Source of the DNA: Lacrimispora sp. BS-2
GTDB taxonomy: Bacteria; Bacillota; Clostridia; Lachnospirales; Lachnospiraceae
Direction of reading: 5' to 3'
DNA length: 64,000 bases
Assembly (NCBI RefSeq): GCF_040207125.1
Contig: NZ_CP157940.1
Coordinates: forward strand, 4,154,001 to 4,218,000
The notes beneath the pieces were generated by a model. The model did no database searches. It was not told the origin of the DNA and worked only from the letters and a program-made list of their open reading frames with translations. Shown one piece after another: positions 26,646 through 33,692 of the stretch (its first letter is position 1; the number at the start of each line of letters is the position of its first letter). The position numbers and the translations under genes were made by a program.

Positions 26646-27827
26646 TTATGGAAGTAACTTGCTATATATTTTTTCCATACAATTTTTTACGTAGCAGATG
26701 CTGAATTCTTTTGCCCTTTTGCTGTTCCATTCGCCCATTTTTTTTCTTGCCGAATTTTCCGTCAGCAATAACCGGATCGCTTTGCTGAAGCCGGATATAT
26801 CATTAGCTCGTTTTACAACAATCCCTCCGGAGCAGTAATTGAACGGTTGATTTTCGCAGTTTCCGATCAGATCTCTGCTTCCTCTGATATCTGAACATAT
26901 AACAGGGAGTCCATATGCCATGGCCTCCAGCAGAGCCATGGGGAGTCCCTCCTGATAGGAAGGAAACAGGAATACATCGGCAACTTGGAAAATCTCCATC
27001 ATATCTTCCCGGTATCCTAAAAAGGATATACAGTCGGATACCTGAAGGCTCTCTGCAAGTTTTTTTAGGCTGTCATTTAGTATTCCATGTCCGCAAATAA
27101 TATAGTGATATTCAGACGATGATAATGCCGGAGCTTTTTTCTTTAAATCCGCAAGCGCTCTTATAATAGTTTCATGATTTTTCCTCTTTATCAGTTCTCC
27201 GGAAGAGAGCAGAACTATTTTATCTTGAGAAATTCCCAGTTCTGTTTTCTTTTTATCTTTATCTATGCTTTTTCTGGTTTTTTCAAGATCTATTCCTACT
27301 CCTGGAATGTAATCAACATATTTAGCGTGAAAATGCTTTTTTGCCCGTTCATAATCTTCTTTATTGATACAAATCTGTTCATCGGTAAAGCGGGACAGAA
27401 ATTTTTCCATGGGATAGTAGCATAGCCAGTTTATGAGAGAGGCACCTTTAAAAAAGTGAAATCCATGTGCAGTATATATGACGGGGGCTGTTGTGGTTGC
27501 ATGAGCAGCCAGTCTTGCAAGAACGCCGCCCATTGGGGTGTGACAGTGTACAAGGTCAAAATGTTCCTTGTTCATCAGATCCTTTAACTGACGGAAAACA
27601 GTGATATTGTGAAGGCTGAATGGGGTTCTGATAAAATCGACCTGATGCGGTATAATGTTTGTTCCATCCAGTCGTTTATTATCATTCCCATAGGAAGGTG
27701 TCTTATAATTGGCAGCATAATGTATTTCATACCCCATGCTTTGGAGAATATTTACATTTGACATTTCAAATTGGGGAACGAATCCGCTGACAGTCGTGAC
27801 TAAAAGCGCTTTTTTAGTTAGTTCCAT
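26646..27827 (-). CDS. GT4 family glycosyltransferase
   Basis: A 393-residue GT-B fold enzyme. The N-terminal half has FDLVHCHTPMGGVLARLAA and YTAHGFHFFKG. The C-terminal half has LLSSGELIKRKNHETIIRAL, YIICGHG, VADVFLFPSYQEGLPMALLE and AMAYGLPVICSDIRGSRDLI, the E-x7-E region of family GT4 (PF00534). It resembles EpsD-like exopolysaccharide transferases. It is the first gene of the minus-strand operon. An extended -10 box (TG-n-TATACT) about 35 bases upstream would drive it. Confidence 0.87.
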   Translation of the reverse strand: MELTKKALLVTTVSGFVPQFEMSNVNILQSMGYEIHYAANYKTPSYGNDNKRLDGTNIIPHQVDFIRTPFSLHNITVFRQLKDLMNKEHFDLVHCHTPMGGVLARLAAHATTTAPVIYTAHGFHFFKGASLINWLCYYPMEKFLSRFTDEQICINKEDYERAKKHFHAKYVDYIPGVGIDLEKTRKSIDKDKKKTELGISQDKIVLLSSGELIKRKNHETIIRALADLKKKAPALSSSEYHYIICGHGILNDSLKKLAESLQVSDCISFLGYREDMMEIFQVADVFLFPSYQEGLPMALLEAMAYGLPVICSDIRGSRDLIGNCENQPFNYCSGGIVVKRANDISGFSKAIRLLLTENSARKKMGEWNSKRAKEFSICYVKNCMEKIYSKLLP

Positions 27828-28148
27828 TTGTATTCACCATACCTTTGATTGATAGTGGTAGTATACCATATTTTTCATAATCATTTTGAAAAGTATGGAA
27901 AAATTAATAAATTATTAGGTATTTTGTATATTGAAGCACATTTCTTCTGTACAGTTTTTCGTTCTCATGATTTTCTTATATGAAAAATCAAAAAGCTTCA
28001 TATAAATCAATATCGTTTGGAGATCAGGCCGGAATGAGAAACAGCAAAAAATCGTAGGAACTTTATCTTGAAATGGAATTGGTCAAGAAAAATTTCGACT
28101 ATTTAAAGATAAAATAGAATCCATTCCAAATAAAAATTAAAAAACCTC

Positions 28149-28177
28149 TTGCAATTTGCCCCTACATAGAGTAATAT
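28149..28177 (+). promoter_or_regulatory. Sigma-A promoter of the marR-pirin-nitroreductase operon
   Basis: TTGCAA (28149-28154), a 17-base spacer and TAATAT (28172-28177), about 42 bases before the marR ATG. The direct repeats at 28162-28191 overlap the spacer and the expected start point. Confidence 0.7.
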
Positions 28178-28191
28178 ATAACTACATAGAG
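28162..28191 (+). promoter_or_regulatory. Paired direct repeats, probable MarR operator
   Basis: CTACATAGAG is repeated exactly at 28162-28171 and 28182-28191, 20 bp apart, so both face the same side of the helix. One copy lies in the promoter spacer and the other just past the -10 box, which fits autorepression by the adjacent MarR protein. The binding itself is inferred. Confidence 0.55.
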
Positions 28192-28219
28192 ATAATATAG
28201 ATGAATATAGGAGAAGGCA

Positions 28220-28654
28220 ATGGCAAAAACAGAGTTAAAAATCCTAATCGGCCTCCATCGGGCCGTAAACTACATTGACCGCCAATCAACCAAGATTTTT
28301 TCAGAGTATAACCTGACCATGGGCCAATTTGCTGTATTAGAAGCATTGTACCACAAAGGGGACATGACCGTTGGCCAGGTTCAGGAAAAAATACTAAGTT
28401 CCAGCGGTACCATTCCTCTTATTATAAATAACCTTGAAAAAAGAGGGTATCTTATAAGGAAAGCAGACAGCAAGGATAAGAGGCGGTGCATTCTCCATAT
28501 CACAGCTCAGGGACAGGAATTGATTGGACAGGTTTATCCAAGAAATGAAGCCAGAATTATCGAGTTAATGGCTCATTGGACTGATGAAGAAAAAGAACAG
28601 TTAGCAGTTTTATTAAAAAAGTTTGGAGATGAGATTAATGGAGAGAAAGATTAA
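28220..28654 (+). CDS. MarR family transcriptional regulator
   Basis: A 144-residue winged-helix regulator. The recognition region reads VGQVQEKILSSSGTIPLIIN and the wing is KRGYLIRKADSKDKRRCILHI (positions about 75-95), with the conserved D-x-R-R pattern. It is preceded by AGGAGAAGG. It overlaps the pirin gene by 17 bases and is followed by a nitroreductase, as in MhqR/YodB-type operons that respond to quinones and other electrophiles. No cysteine stands near the N-terminus as in YodB, so sensing, if any, resembles MhqR. It probably represses its own operon through the repeats at 28162-28191. Confidence 0.88.
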   Translation: MAKTELKILIGLHRAVNYIDRQSTKIFSEYNLTMGQFAVLEALYHKGDMTVGQVQEKILSSSGTIPLIINNLEKRGYLIRKADSKDKRRCILHITAQGQELIGQVYPRNEARIIELMAHWTDEEKEQLAVLLKKFGDEINGEKD

Positions 28655-29486
28655 AAGACAGGTGAGAGGTTTTAGAACCCAGGACGGTGCCGGCGTAAAC
28701 CTGGTCAGGGTATTAGGACATGAAACAATGGAGGAATACGACCCCATACTGATGCTGGATTCCTTTGACAGCACAAATCCCGATGATTACGCGGCCGGAT
28801 TCCCTATGCACCCTCATCGGGGCATTGAAACCATCAGTTATGTATACCGCGGGCAGATGGTCCACAGGGACAGCTTAGGAAATGAAGATTCTATTTCCGA
28901 TGGAGAGGTCCAGTGGATGACAGCAGGTTCCGGCATCCTGCATGAAGAGAAATTACCCGCATCAGAACGAATGCTTGGAGTGCAGCTGTGGCTGAATTTA
29001 CCATCAAGGCATAAAATGACCGCTCCTTCCTACCACAGCATCAAAAATGCTGAAATTGAAGAGATTGATCTTAAAAATGGAAAGCTCAGGCTCCTTGCCG
29101 GGCAATACAAGGACAGAAAGGGATACATGGGCAGATATCTACCTCTTGATTACTACGATATCCATCTTGATCCCAATGCGTCCATTGTCATAGATACAGA
29201 GCCAGACCGCTCGGTCATGCTTTTCACCCTGTCAGGAGAGGTTTCAGTCGGCGGCGAACTGGTAAGAGAGAAGACAGCGGCAAAGCTTACCTCTGGAGAC
29301 AAGGTAGAGATAAAAAGCGCTGAGAAGAATGCCCAGGTATTATTTATAAGTTCAACGCCTCTTGGAGAGCCTATAGCCTGGGGCGGACCTATTGTAATGA
29401 ATACGAAAGCTGAGTTACAAAAAGCTTTTGCGGACCTGGATCAGGGTACTTTCTTGCAAAAGAAAATGTCATATGATAACGAATAA
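28638..29486 (+). CDS. Pirin family protein
   Basis: A 282-residue bicupin protein. The metal ligands of pirin are present in the N-terminal cupin: MHPHRGIETISYVYRG (two histidines) and GSGILHEEKLP (His and Glu). GVQLWLNLPSRHKMT follows, also typical. Bacterial pirins such as YhhW act as quercetin or quinone dioxygenases; others have regulatory roles. The longer frame begins at TTG 28623, but I choose ATG 28638, where GGAG stands nine bases upstream and the family start (ERKIKRQVRGF) fits. Being in one operon with MarR and a nitroreductase supports a role in dealing with quinones or aromatic electrophiles. Confidence 0.87.
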   Translation: MERKIKRQVRGFRTQDGAGVNLVRVLGHETMEEYDPILMLDSFDSTNPDDYAAGFPMHPHRGIETISYVYRGQMVHRDSLGNEDSISDGEVQWMTAGSGILHEEKLPASERMLGVQLWLNLPSRHKMTAPSYHSIKNAEIEEIDLKNGKLRLLAGQYKDRKGYMGRYLPLDYYDIHLDPNASIVIDTEPDRSVMLFTLSGEVSVGGELVREKTAAKLTSGDKVEIKSAEKNAQVLFISSTPLGEPIAWGGPIVMNTKAELQKAFADLDQGTFLQKKMSYDNE

Positions 29487-29516
29487 AATATTCTAATTAA
29501 ATAAGGAGGAATTAAA

Positions 29517-30089
29517 ATGGGCATTATTGAATCATTAGAAAAGCGAAGAAGCTATTACAGCATTAATAAAGAACTTCCCGTTAATACCGGCGAAGTCATT
29601 AAGCGGATTGAAAAATTAACAGAACTGGTACCTGATGCTTTTAATATGAAAAGCTCCCGCATTGTTGTAGCTTTAGGAGAAAAGCAGGACTTATTATGGG
29701 ACTCTATTTACGATGTTTTTGAGGGTAAGGTTCCAAGAGAAAAGATTGACAGCTTTAAAGCCGGTGCAGGAACCATCCTTTATTTCTACGATCAGGAGGT
29801 CGTAAAAGGCTTGCAGGGACAGTTCCCACTGTATGCGGACAATTTCCCGGCCTGGGCTATGCAGGCCAGTGCAATGCTTCAAATCAGCATCTGGAGCGGG
29901 CTGCGGGAATTAGGGATCGGTGCTTCCTTACAGCATTATAACCCGGTTATAGACCAGAAGATCCATGAATTGTTTAATGTACCGGAAAGCTATCTGCTGA
30001 TCGCCCAAATGCCTTTCGGAGGGATTGTAAAGGAGCCTGATTCAAAAGATAAGGAAGACATTTCCAAACGGGTCCGGATTGAAAGATAA
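29517..30089 (+). CDS. Nitroreductase family protein (MhqN/YdfN-like)
   Basis: A 190-residue FMN-dependent nitroreductase-like protein with the family opening MGIIESLEKRRSYYSINKEL. PDAFNMKSSRIVVAL lies near residues 43-57, and the second half has WAMQASAMLQISIWSGLRELG and GASLQHYNPVID. These match the short YdfN/MhqN group, which reduces quinones or nitro compounds with NAD(P)H. An AAGGAGG ribosome site lies 30 bases after the pirin stop, and a terminator at 30119-30154 closes the operon. Confidence 0.82.
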   Translation: MGIIESLEKRRSYYSINKELPVNTGEVIKRIEKLTELVPDAFNMKSSRIVVALGEKQDLLWDSIYDVFEGKVPREKIDSFKAGAGTILYFYDQEVVKGLQGQFPLYADNFPAWAMQASAMLQISIWSGLRELGIGASLQHYNPVIDQKIHELFNVPESYLLIAQMPFGGIVKEPDSKDKEDISKRVRIER

Positions 30090-30118
30090 GCGAAAAAATT
30101 CATTCGTAATTTGGAGAA

Positions 30119-30154
30119 AAGCAAGTGTATGGTTTAATCATATGCTTGCTTTTT
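30119..30154 (+). terminator. Terminator of the marR-pirin-nitroreductase operon
   Basis: A 13-bp stem with two G-T pairs (30119-30131 with 30139-30151, 7-nt loop) is followed by a run of T, 30 bases after the stop. Confidence 0.85.
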
Positions 30155-30858
30155 GTTAAACAAGGATTTAAACGGCTGACTGTATCAGGTAAGACTTTAT
30201 TCTCAAATTAAACTGTATCTTCCATACCTCCGCACATGGCCTTTAAAAGCTGCTGGAGCCTTAGATTCATGGTCAACCTAAATTTTCGGCACATGTCTCA
30301 TAAAAAGGCTTGAAGCGGCCTTAAGAGCGTTTTCAATGGTGGCAGCGATATCGATGGTAAGAGCCAGCTTTTCTCTGCCCGTCTACGTGAGATATGAGGA
30401 TCACTGATTCCTTTTCCAGGTATCAGCGATTCCAGCTTTTGTTTTCATTGGTTCCATTGCAGAGCAATGAGACGGAATCCGGTTCTATGATTAATTATAG
30501 CTAGAGACAGCAATTCTCCGCCAGTTTCATAATCCAGTCATGTTCAATTATGTCTATAACATACACCTCCAACAATCTGCGAAGGCGTCCAACAGCTCAC
30601 AAAATCTCCTTCCCCACAAGCTTCAATAGGCGACTCTTCATCCTAAATATCAAAAGAATAAAATGAAATGTTACATTTAGTCATTAAAATGTTCTCAAAA
30701 TTGATCAATTTTTTACGAATATTATCGACAATCCCATACAGCACATATAGTATCTTGTTTAATTAAAATAAATAGATGTAGTATTTTCGTTTCTTTTTAT
30801 AAAAAAATATGCCTAAATTATTAAGGAATAACAAATAAATGTCGAATATTGCGATTAG
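30155..30858. other. Gap with a decayed coding stretch on the minus strand
   Basis: About 700 bases without an intact gene. Between 30190 and 30620 the minus strand has broken coding-like stretches, for example 33 codons ending near 30279 that read TGREKLALTIDIAATIENAL and onward, then a stop, with other fragments in neighbouring frames. This looks like a gene destroyed by frameshifts and stops; I cannot name it. From about 30640 the DNA becomes very AT-rich and probably regulatory for the small gene at 30931. Confidence 0.35.
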
Positions 30859-30912
30859 TTTCGCTTTTCAAACAATTAAAAACGGCTTATAGTGATTACA
30901 AGAAAAGCGAAA
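30859..30912 (+). promoter_or_regulatory. Inverted repeat flanking a candidate promoter of the small coiled-coil gene
   Basis: TTTCGCTTTTC (30859-30869) and its exact complement (30902-30912) are 32 bases apart. Between and overlapping them lies a possible promoter, TTTTCA (30865-30870), 17 bases, TATAGT (30888-30893). The right arm ends just before the AAGGAGG of the next gene. It could be a two-site operator or, if transcription starts further upstream, an mRNA hairpin next to the ribosome site. Confidence 0.45.
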
Positions 30913-30930
30913 AAAAGGAGGGTTTTCTAT

Positions 30931-31080
30931 ATGACAGATGCTGAGAAGCTAAGGATTATAGAGATTGAGAATGAGAGGCTTATGGAAGAGAATGAAAAAC
31001 TCCATAAAGTGATTAAAAGGTTAAATCAGACGCTTAATAGATTGATAGGTCGTTACATAAGCGCAAACGAGGTTGCCTGA
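30931..31080 (+). CDS. Small coiled-coil protein (49 residues)
   Basis: ATG 30931 follows a perfect AAGGAGG at 30916-30922, so this 49-residue product is more credible than the longer frame from GTG 30892. Almost the whole chain is a predicted leucine/isoleucine heptad helix (EIENERLMEENEKLHKVI, then RLNQTLNRLIGR). Its second half resembles the C-terminal helix of the oppositely oriented zinc-ribbon protein next door: both contain ENEKL, K-x-I and QT in register. I do not know a family. A role as partner or antagonist of that protein through a shared coiled coil is inferred. Confidence 0.6.
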   Translation: MTDAEKLRIIEIENERLMEENEKLHKVIKRLNQTLNRLIGRYISANEVA

Positions 31081-31090
31081 TCAGGGATAG

Positions 31091-31116
31091 CCGGGGAGTG
31101 CGGGGGCACTCCCGGG
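31091..31116. terminator. GC-rich hairpin between convergent small genes
   Basis: An 11-bp stem with one mismatch (31091-31101 with 31106-31116, loop GGGG) stands between the two convergent stops. It has no T-run, so a terminator or transcription block in both directions is likely but not certain. Confidence 0.55.
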
Positions 31117-31127
31117 AAGTATCCCAG

Positions 31128-31535
31128 TCAGGGATCAATTCCGGTTTTGGAATTTTCTTCACTACCGGGATCAAACCCTTTGGTCTTGCGCATCAGTTCC
31201 CAGATAGTCTGGTGCATCCATTCAATAGTTTTATTCAGCTTTTCATTTTCTATTTCTAATTCGGTAATGTGTTCCCCCATACGGGCGATAATCTCCCTGT
31301 TGTTATTGACCTTGTGTGGCGCCAAGAGGCGCCGGACATAGGGAGAAGATGCTGCAACAATATGGGCGGAAAGCAATTCGTCCCTTGCTTCGCAGGAGAG
31401 ATCCATAAAATCCTGATAACTGATGGATAATGTTACCATATCCTCCCTGCACTTGGGGCAAACTGCGTTCCGCTGAAGCTGATAATATCCATAGTAACCG
31501 CATTTAGGACAATAGTACACGGACAGTTCTCTCAT
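31128..31535 (-). CDS. Zinc-ribbon and coiled-coil protein of unknown function
   Basis: A 135-residue protein. YYCPKCGYYGYY and VCPKCREDM near residues 7-35 supply four cysteines for a zinc ribbon. A helical middle part contains SAHIVAASSPYVRRLLAPHK, and a C-terminal coiled coil (about 88-120) contains LEIENEKLNKTIEWMHQTI, which resembles the small protein at 30931. ATG 31535 is chosen over ATG 31559 because AAGGAGG lies six bases upstream of it. It could be a small DNA- or RNA-binding or regulatory protein. I do not recognise a named family. Confidence 0.65.
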   Translation of the reverse strand: MRELSVYYCPKCGYYGYYQLQRNAVCPKCREDMVTLSISYQDFMDLSCEARDELLSAHIVAASSPYVRRLLAPHKVNNNREIIARMGEHITELEIENEKLNKTIEWMHQTIWELMRKTKGFDPGSEENSKTGIDP

Positions 31536-31692
31536 CGGTCTCCTCCTTTTTTTTACCATAAAGACAATCTACCTCTATAATATATAACGTAAAATAATTC
31601 AAATTATAACGCAGAAAGGTGCAAATTATATAAAAAATTGTAATTTTATAGAAGCTACACAAAAACCTCCGTATTATTGGTGCAAAATGCAT

Positions 31693-31729
31693 AAAAGAGA
31701 TCCCCACGCTGTAAACGTGCGGACCTCTT
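31693..31729 (-). terminator. Terminator of the cell-wall-binding protein gene
   Basis: Read on the minus strand, a 14-bp stem with one G-T pair and one mismatch (31716-31729 with 31695-31708) is followed by four T. It lies about 40 bases after the stop codon at 31770. Confidence 0.75.
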
Positions 31730-31769
31730 TATAATTGAACGGATGAATCTTTTGTAATATATTTTTACT

Positions 31770-33110
31770 TTACTGGATAATGCCGTTTACATCGACAACC
31801 CATACTTTGTCATTGGAATCCTTATAATCCTTATATCCTGCTCCAAGCTCTGGCTTTGTAGCTGATTTGGAAGAGGAAGTTGCTTTCTGGAGGGAACCGC
31901 TGGCATTTACAAGATACTGCTTGCCATCAAAGGAAATAGGAGCAACCTTTAAGTCGGCATCAGCTTCTTTTCTTAAACCATATTCATACAGGATGTTGTC
32001 ACGGACACCGTGAACTCCCTGTCCTTTGTTAGTACCTTCTGCCTGGAAGAACCATACCTGGTCTTCATCAAGATCCTCGTTGTAGATCGTCTGCTTTCCG
32101 GTAGCCATAGCGCCGTCTGTTCCAAAATAGAAATTGGCAATTCCGCCGTCTTCTAAGTTCACGACTTTCAGTCCGGTCTGCATTTCTCCCTTTGTATTAA
32201 ACGCATATTTTTTGGAATCAATGGTGAATAATTCAAGACCATTTGCTGCACAGAAAGGAGCGCCATTCTTGAAGTAGAATGTATAAGTCTCTCCCTCTTC
32301 GCTGAGTCCTGCAATACCTTCGATTTCCTTCCAACCGTTAACCCGTGCACCGTTATCTGGATCATAATACTGGTATCCAGCTGCTGTAGCTGCATCGGCA
32401 GTTGCTTCGGATTCGGTTGCAGTAACAGGAAGCTTGTACCAACCGGTCTGCATGATTCCGCTTACAAAGGTATAATAGTTTCCATCGATCTTTCTGTCGA
32501 CCTGGTTTTCCACCATACGGCCGCTCTTATCAAAATAGTACCAGGAGTGGGTTTCGTCAAGATCGTCGGAGTCATTCTCAAGCTTAATCCAGCCTGTCTT
32601 CATAACGCCGTCATTCTCTTCTCCTAAATAATAAATACCTCCTTCAATTTCGATTTTACCGGTCTGCATTTCACCCTGGTCGTTGAAGTAGTATGAATTA
32701 TCGTTGATTTTCTGCCATTTGGAAACAACTTCCTTACCGTTTTTTCCATAGTAGTGCCATAAAAACTCAGGAGCATCAGCTGCGTCCCAGAAGTTTTCAT
32801 TGTACATGGAAATCCATTTGTCAGAAACCCTTATCCCATTTTCGTCTACGTAATATTCATCGATTTGTGCATTAGTGGCTACATTGCCGTCTTCGTTTAA
32901 GTAGTACCAGTCTTCGCCGCGCTTTTTCCAGGCATCGGTTACGTAACTGTCATTATCTTCATAAAATTTCCAGCTTCCGTTTTCCTCAACCCAGCCGATT
33001 ACCTTCGCATAGGCGGTGGCTGCTGTGCTGATTAAGCCCAGCTCTGGAGCTGCTACGGTTAAAACACCCGCAGCGGATAATACAGCCATCAATTTTAAAT
33101 GCTTTTTCAT
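31770..33110 (-). CDS. Secreted protein with cell-wall-binding (choline-binding-like) repeats
   Basis: A 446-residue exported protein. MKKHLKLMAVLSAAGVLTVA is a clear signal peptide with probable cleavage near ATAYA. The rest consists of about 15 degenerate 20-residue repeats of the CW_binding type (PF01473/PF19127), rich in Gly, Trp and Tyr: GWVEENGSWKFYED, DWYYLNEDGN, SYYFNDQGEMQTG, SWYYFDKSGRM and so on. No catalytic domain is visible, so it is probably a wall-attached surface protein. ATG 33110 is chosen because AAGGAGAG precedes it and the signal peptide starts there; the frame is open 58 codons further upstream. Confidence 0.85.
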   Translation of the reverse strand: MKKHLKLMAVLSAAGVLTVAAPELGLISTAATAYAKVIGWVEENGSWKFYEDNDSYVTDAWKKRGEDWYYLNEDGNVATNAQIDEYYVDENGIRVSDKWISMYNENFWDAADAPEFLWHYYGKNGKEVVSKWQKINDNSYYFNDQGEMQTGKIEIEGGIYYLGEENDGVMKTGWIKLENDSDDLDETHSWYYFDKSGRMVENQVDRKIDGNYYTFVSGIMQTGWYKLPVTATESEATADAATAAGYQYYDPDNGARVNGWKEIEGIAGLSEEGETYTFYFKNGAPFCAANGLELFTIDSKKYAFNTKGEMQTGLKVVNLEDGGIANFYFGTDGAMATGKQTIYNEDLDEDQVWFFQAEGTNKGQGVHGVRDNILYEYGLRKEADADLKVAPISFDGKQYLVNASGSLQKATSSSKSATKPELGAGYKDYKDSNDKVWVVDVNGIIQ

Positions 33111-33381
33111 AAATATGTTCTCTCCTTTTTTGCAATAAGTTTTATCGTGGCCGAAAATCCATAGTTGCATTACTCTGCGATTATAACGTACCTGGAAGGC
33201 ACATTGATAGTGTGGTTTGCTGGCAGATATGGAAGGAGATAACATAACAAGAAAAAAGAAGAGAAAAGCCAGGGGTATCCCCATAGGCGCAAAGGGAAAA
33301 TTACATAATAAGGTATTTGGGGAGAAAAATGGAAGCTTTAAGAAAGTAAGAAAACTTTAATAGGAAAATGGAGGGGAGGTG

Positions 33382-33390
33382 TGGTATAAT
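33382..33390 (+). promoter_or_regulatory. Extended -10 promoter for the branched-sugar cassette
   Basis: TGGTATAAT is a perfect extended -10 element. No good -35 box is seen, as is common with this type. Transcription from here would give a leader of about 300 bases containing the hairpins and tandem repeats described separately. Confidence 0.5.
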
Positions 33391-33414
33391 CTTCACGAAA
33401 GCAATGAGCAGTGC

Positions 33415-33479
33415 GAATTAGAACGCGGAAAAATTTTCGTCGTGCTCGCACGTAAGAAAACTTTTCCGCGTTCTAATTC
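33415..33479. repeat. Long hairpin with 24-bp arms
   Basis: Arms 33415-33438 and 33456-33479 pair over 24 positions with one mismatch. They start GAATTAGAACGCGGAAAA and end with the complement. The 17-base centre itself folds (CGTGC, TC, GCACG). It is far longer than a normal terminator and lies between promoter and gene. Its form suggests a dispersed repetitive element of the REP/MITE kind or a strong RNA structure. Confidence 0.75.
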
Positions 33480-33520
33480 ATAGGGCGAATGCCCGTGAGC
33501 CTGTGAAGCCGCAGGATTCG

Positions 33521-33600
33521 CAGGCTGCACTGCGGACTAGCGGGTTGCATTACGGGCTTACAGGCTGCACTGCGGACCAGCGGACTGCACTACGAACTAA
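33521..33600. repeat. Four 20-bp tandem repeats
   Basis: Units at 33521-33540, 33541-33560, 33561-33580 and 33581-33600 share the pattern CRGRYTGCAYTRCGRRCYWR. Units 1 and 3 differ by a single base, and units 2 and 4 are more diverged, giving a 40-bp higher-order period. There are no spacers as in CRISPR. Their position 93 bases before the ATG at 33693 makes a leader or regulator role possible. Confidence 0.75.
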
Positions 33601-33692
33601 AAAAATAAAATAAACATTCCTCCAAAATACCCACCAGGTATACCTACATGCCCAAAGACCCCGGGCGGGGAAGAGGAAAGGAGAGAAAATCC

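Larger units (their letters stand above)
27828..28219. other. Divergent regulatory gap between the GT4 operon and marR
   Basis: About 390 bases without a gene. On the minus strand, TATACT (complement of 27860-27865) preceded by TGG gives an extended -10 box for the GT4 operon. On the plus side the MarR promoter lies at 28149-28177. The centre is very AT-rich with short inverted repeats but no T-run terminator that I would call. Confidence 0.5.
33111..33692. other. Long structured leader upstream of the ThDP enzyme gene
   Basis: About 580 bases without a gene. The left part carries the start signals of the cell-wall-binding gene on the minus strand. From 33382 onward come, in order, an extended -10 box, a 24-bp-arm hairpin (33415-33479), a second hairpin (33499-33507 with 33517-33525, 8 of 9 pairs) and four 20-bp tandem repeats (33521-33600). 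Frames crossing it are shadows. Confidence 0.6.

Noticed and set aside
30931..31535. Toxin-antitoxin pair formed by the two small convergent genes
   Set aside because: Known pairs are usually in one operon, and neither protein matches a toxin or antitoxin family that I recognise; reported only as a possible partner pair.
33521..33600. Short direct repeats considered as a CRISPR remnant
   Set aside because: The 20-bp units follow one another without spacers and no cas gene is in the window.
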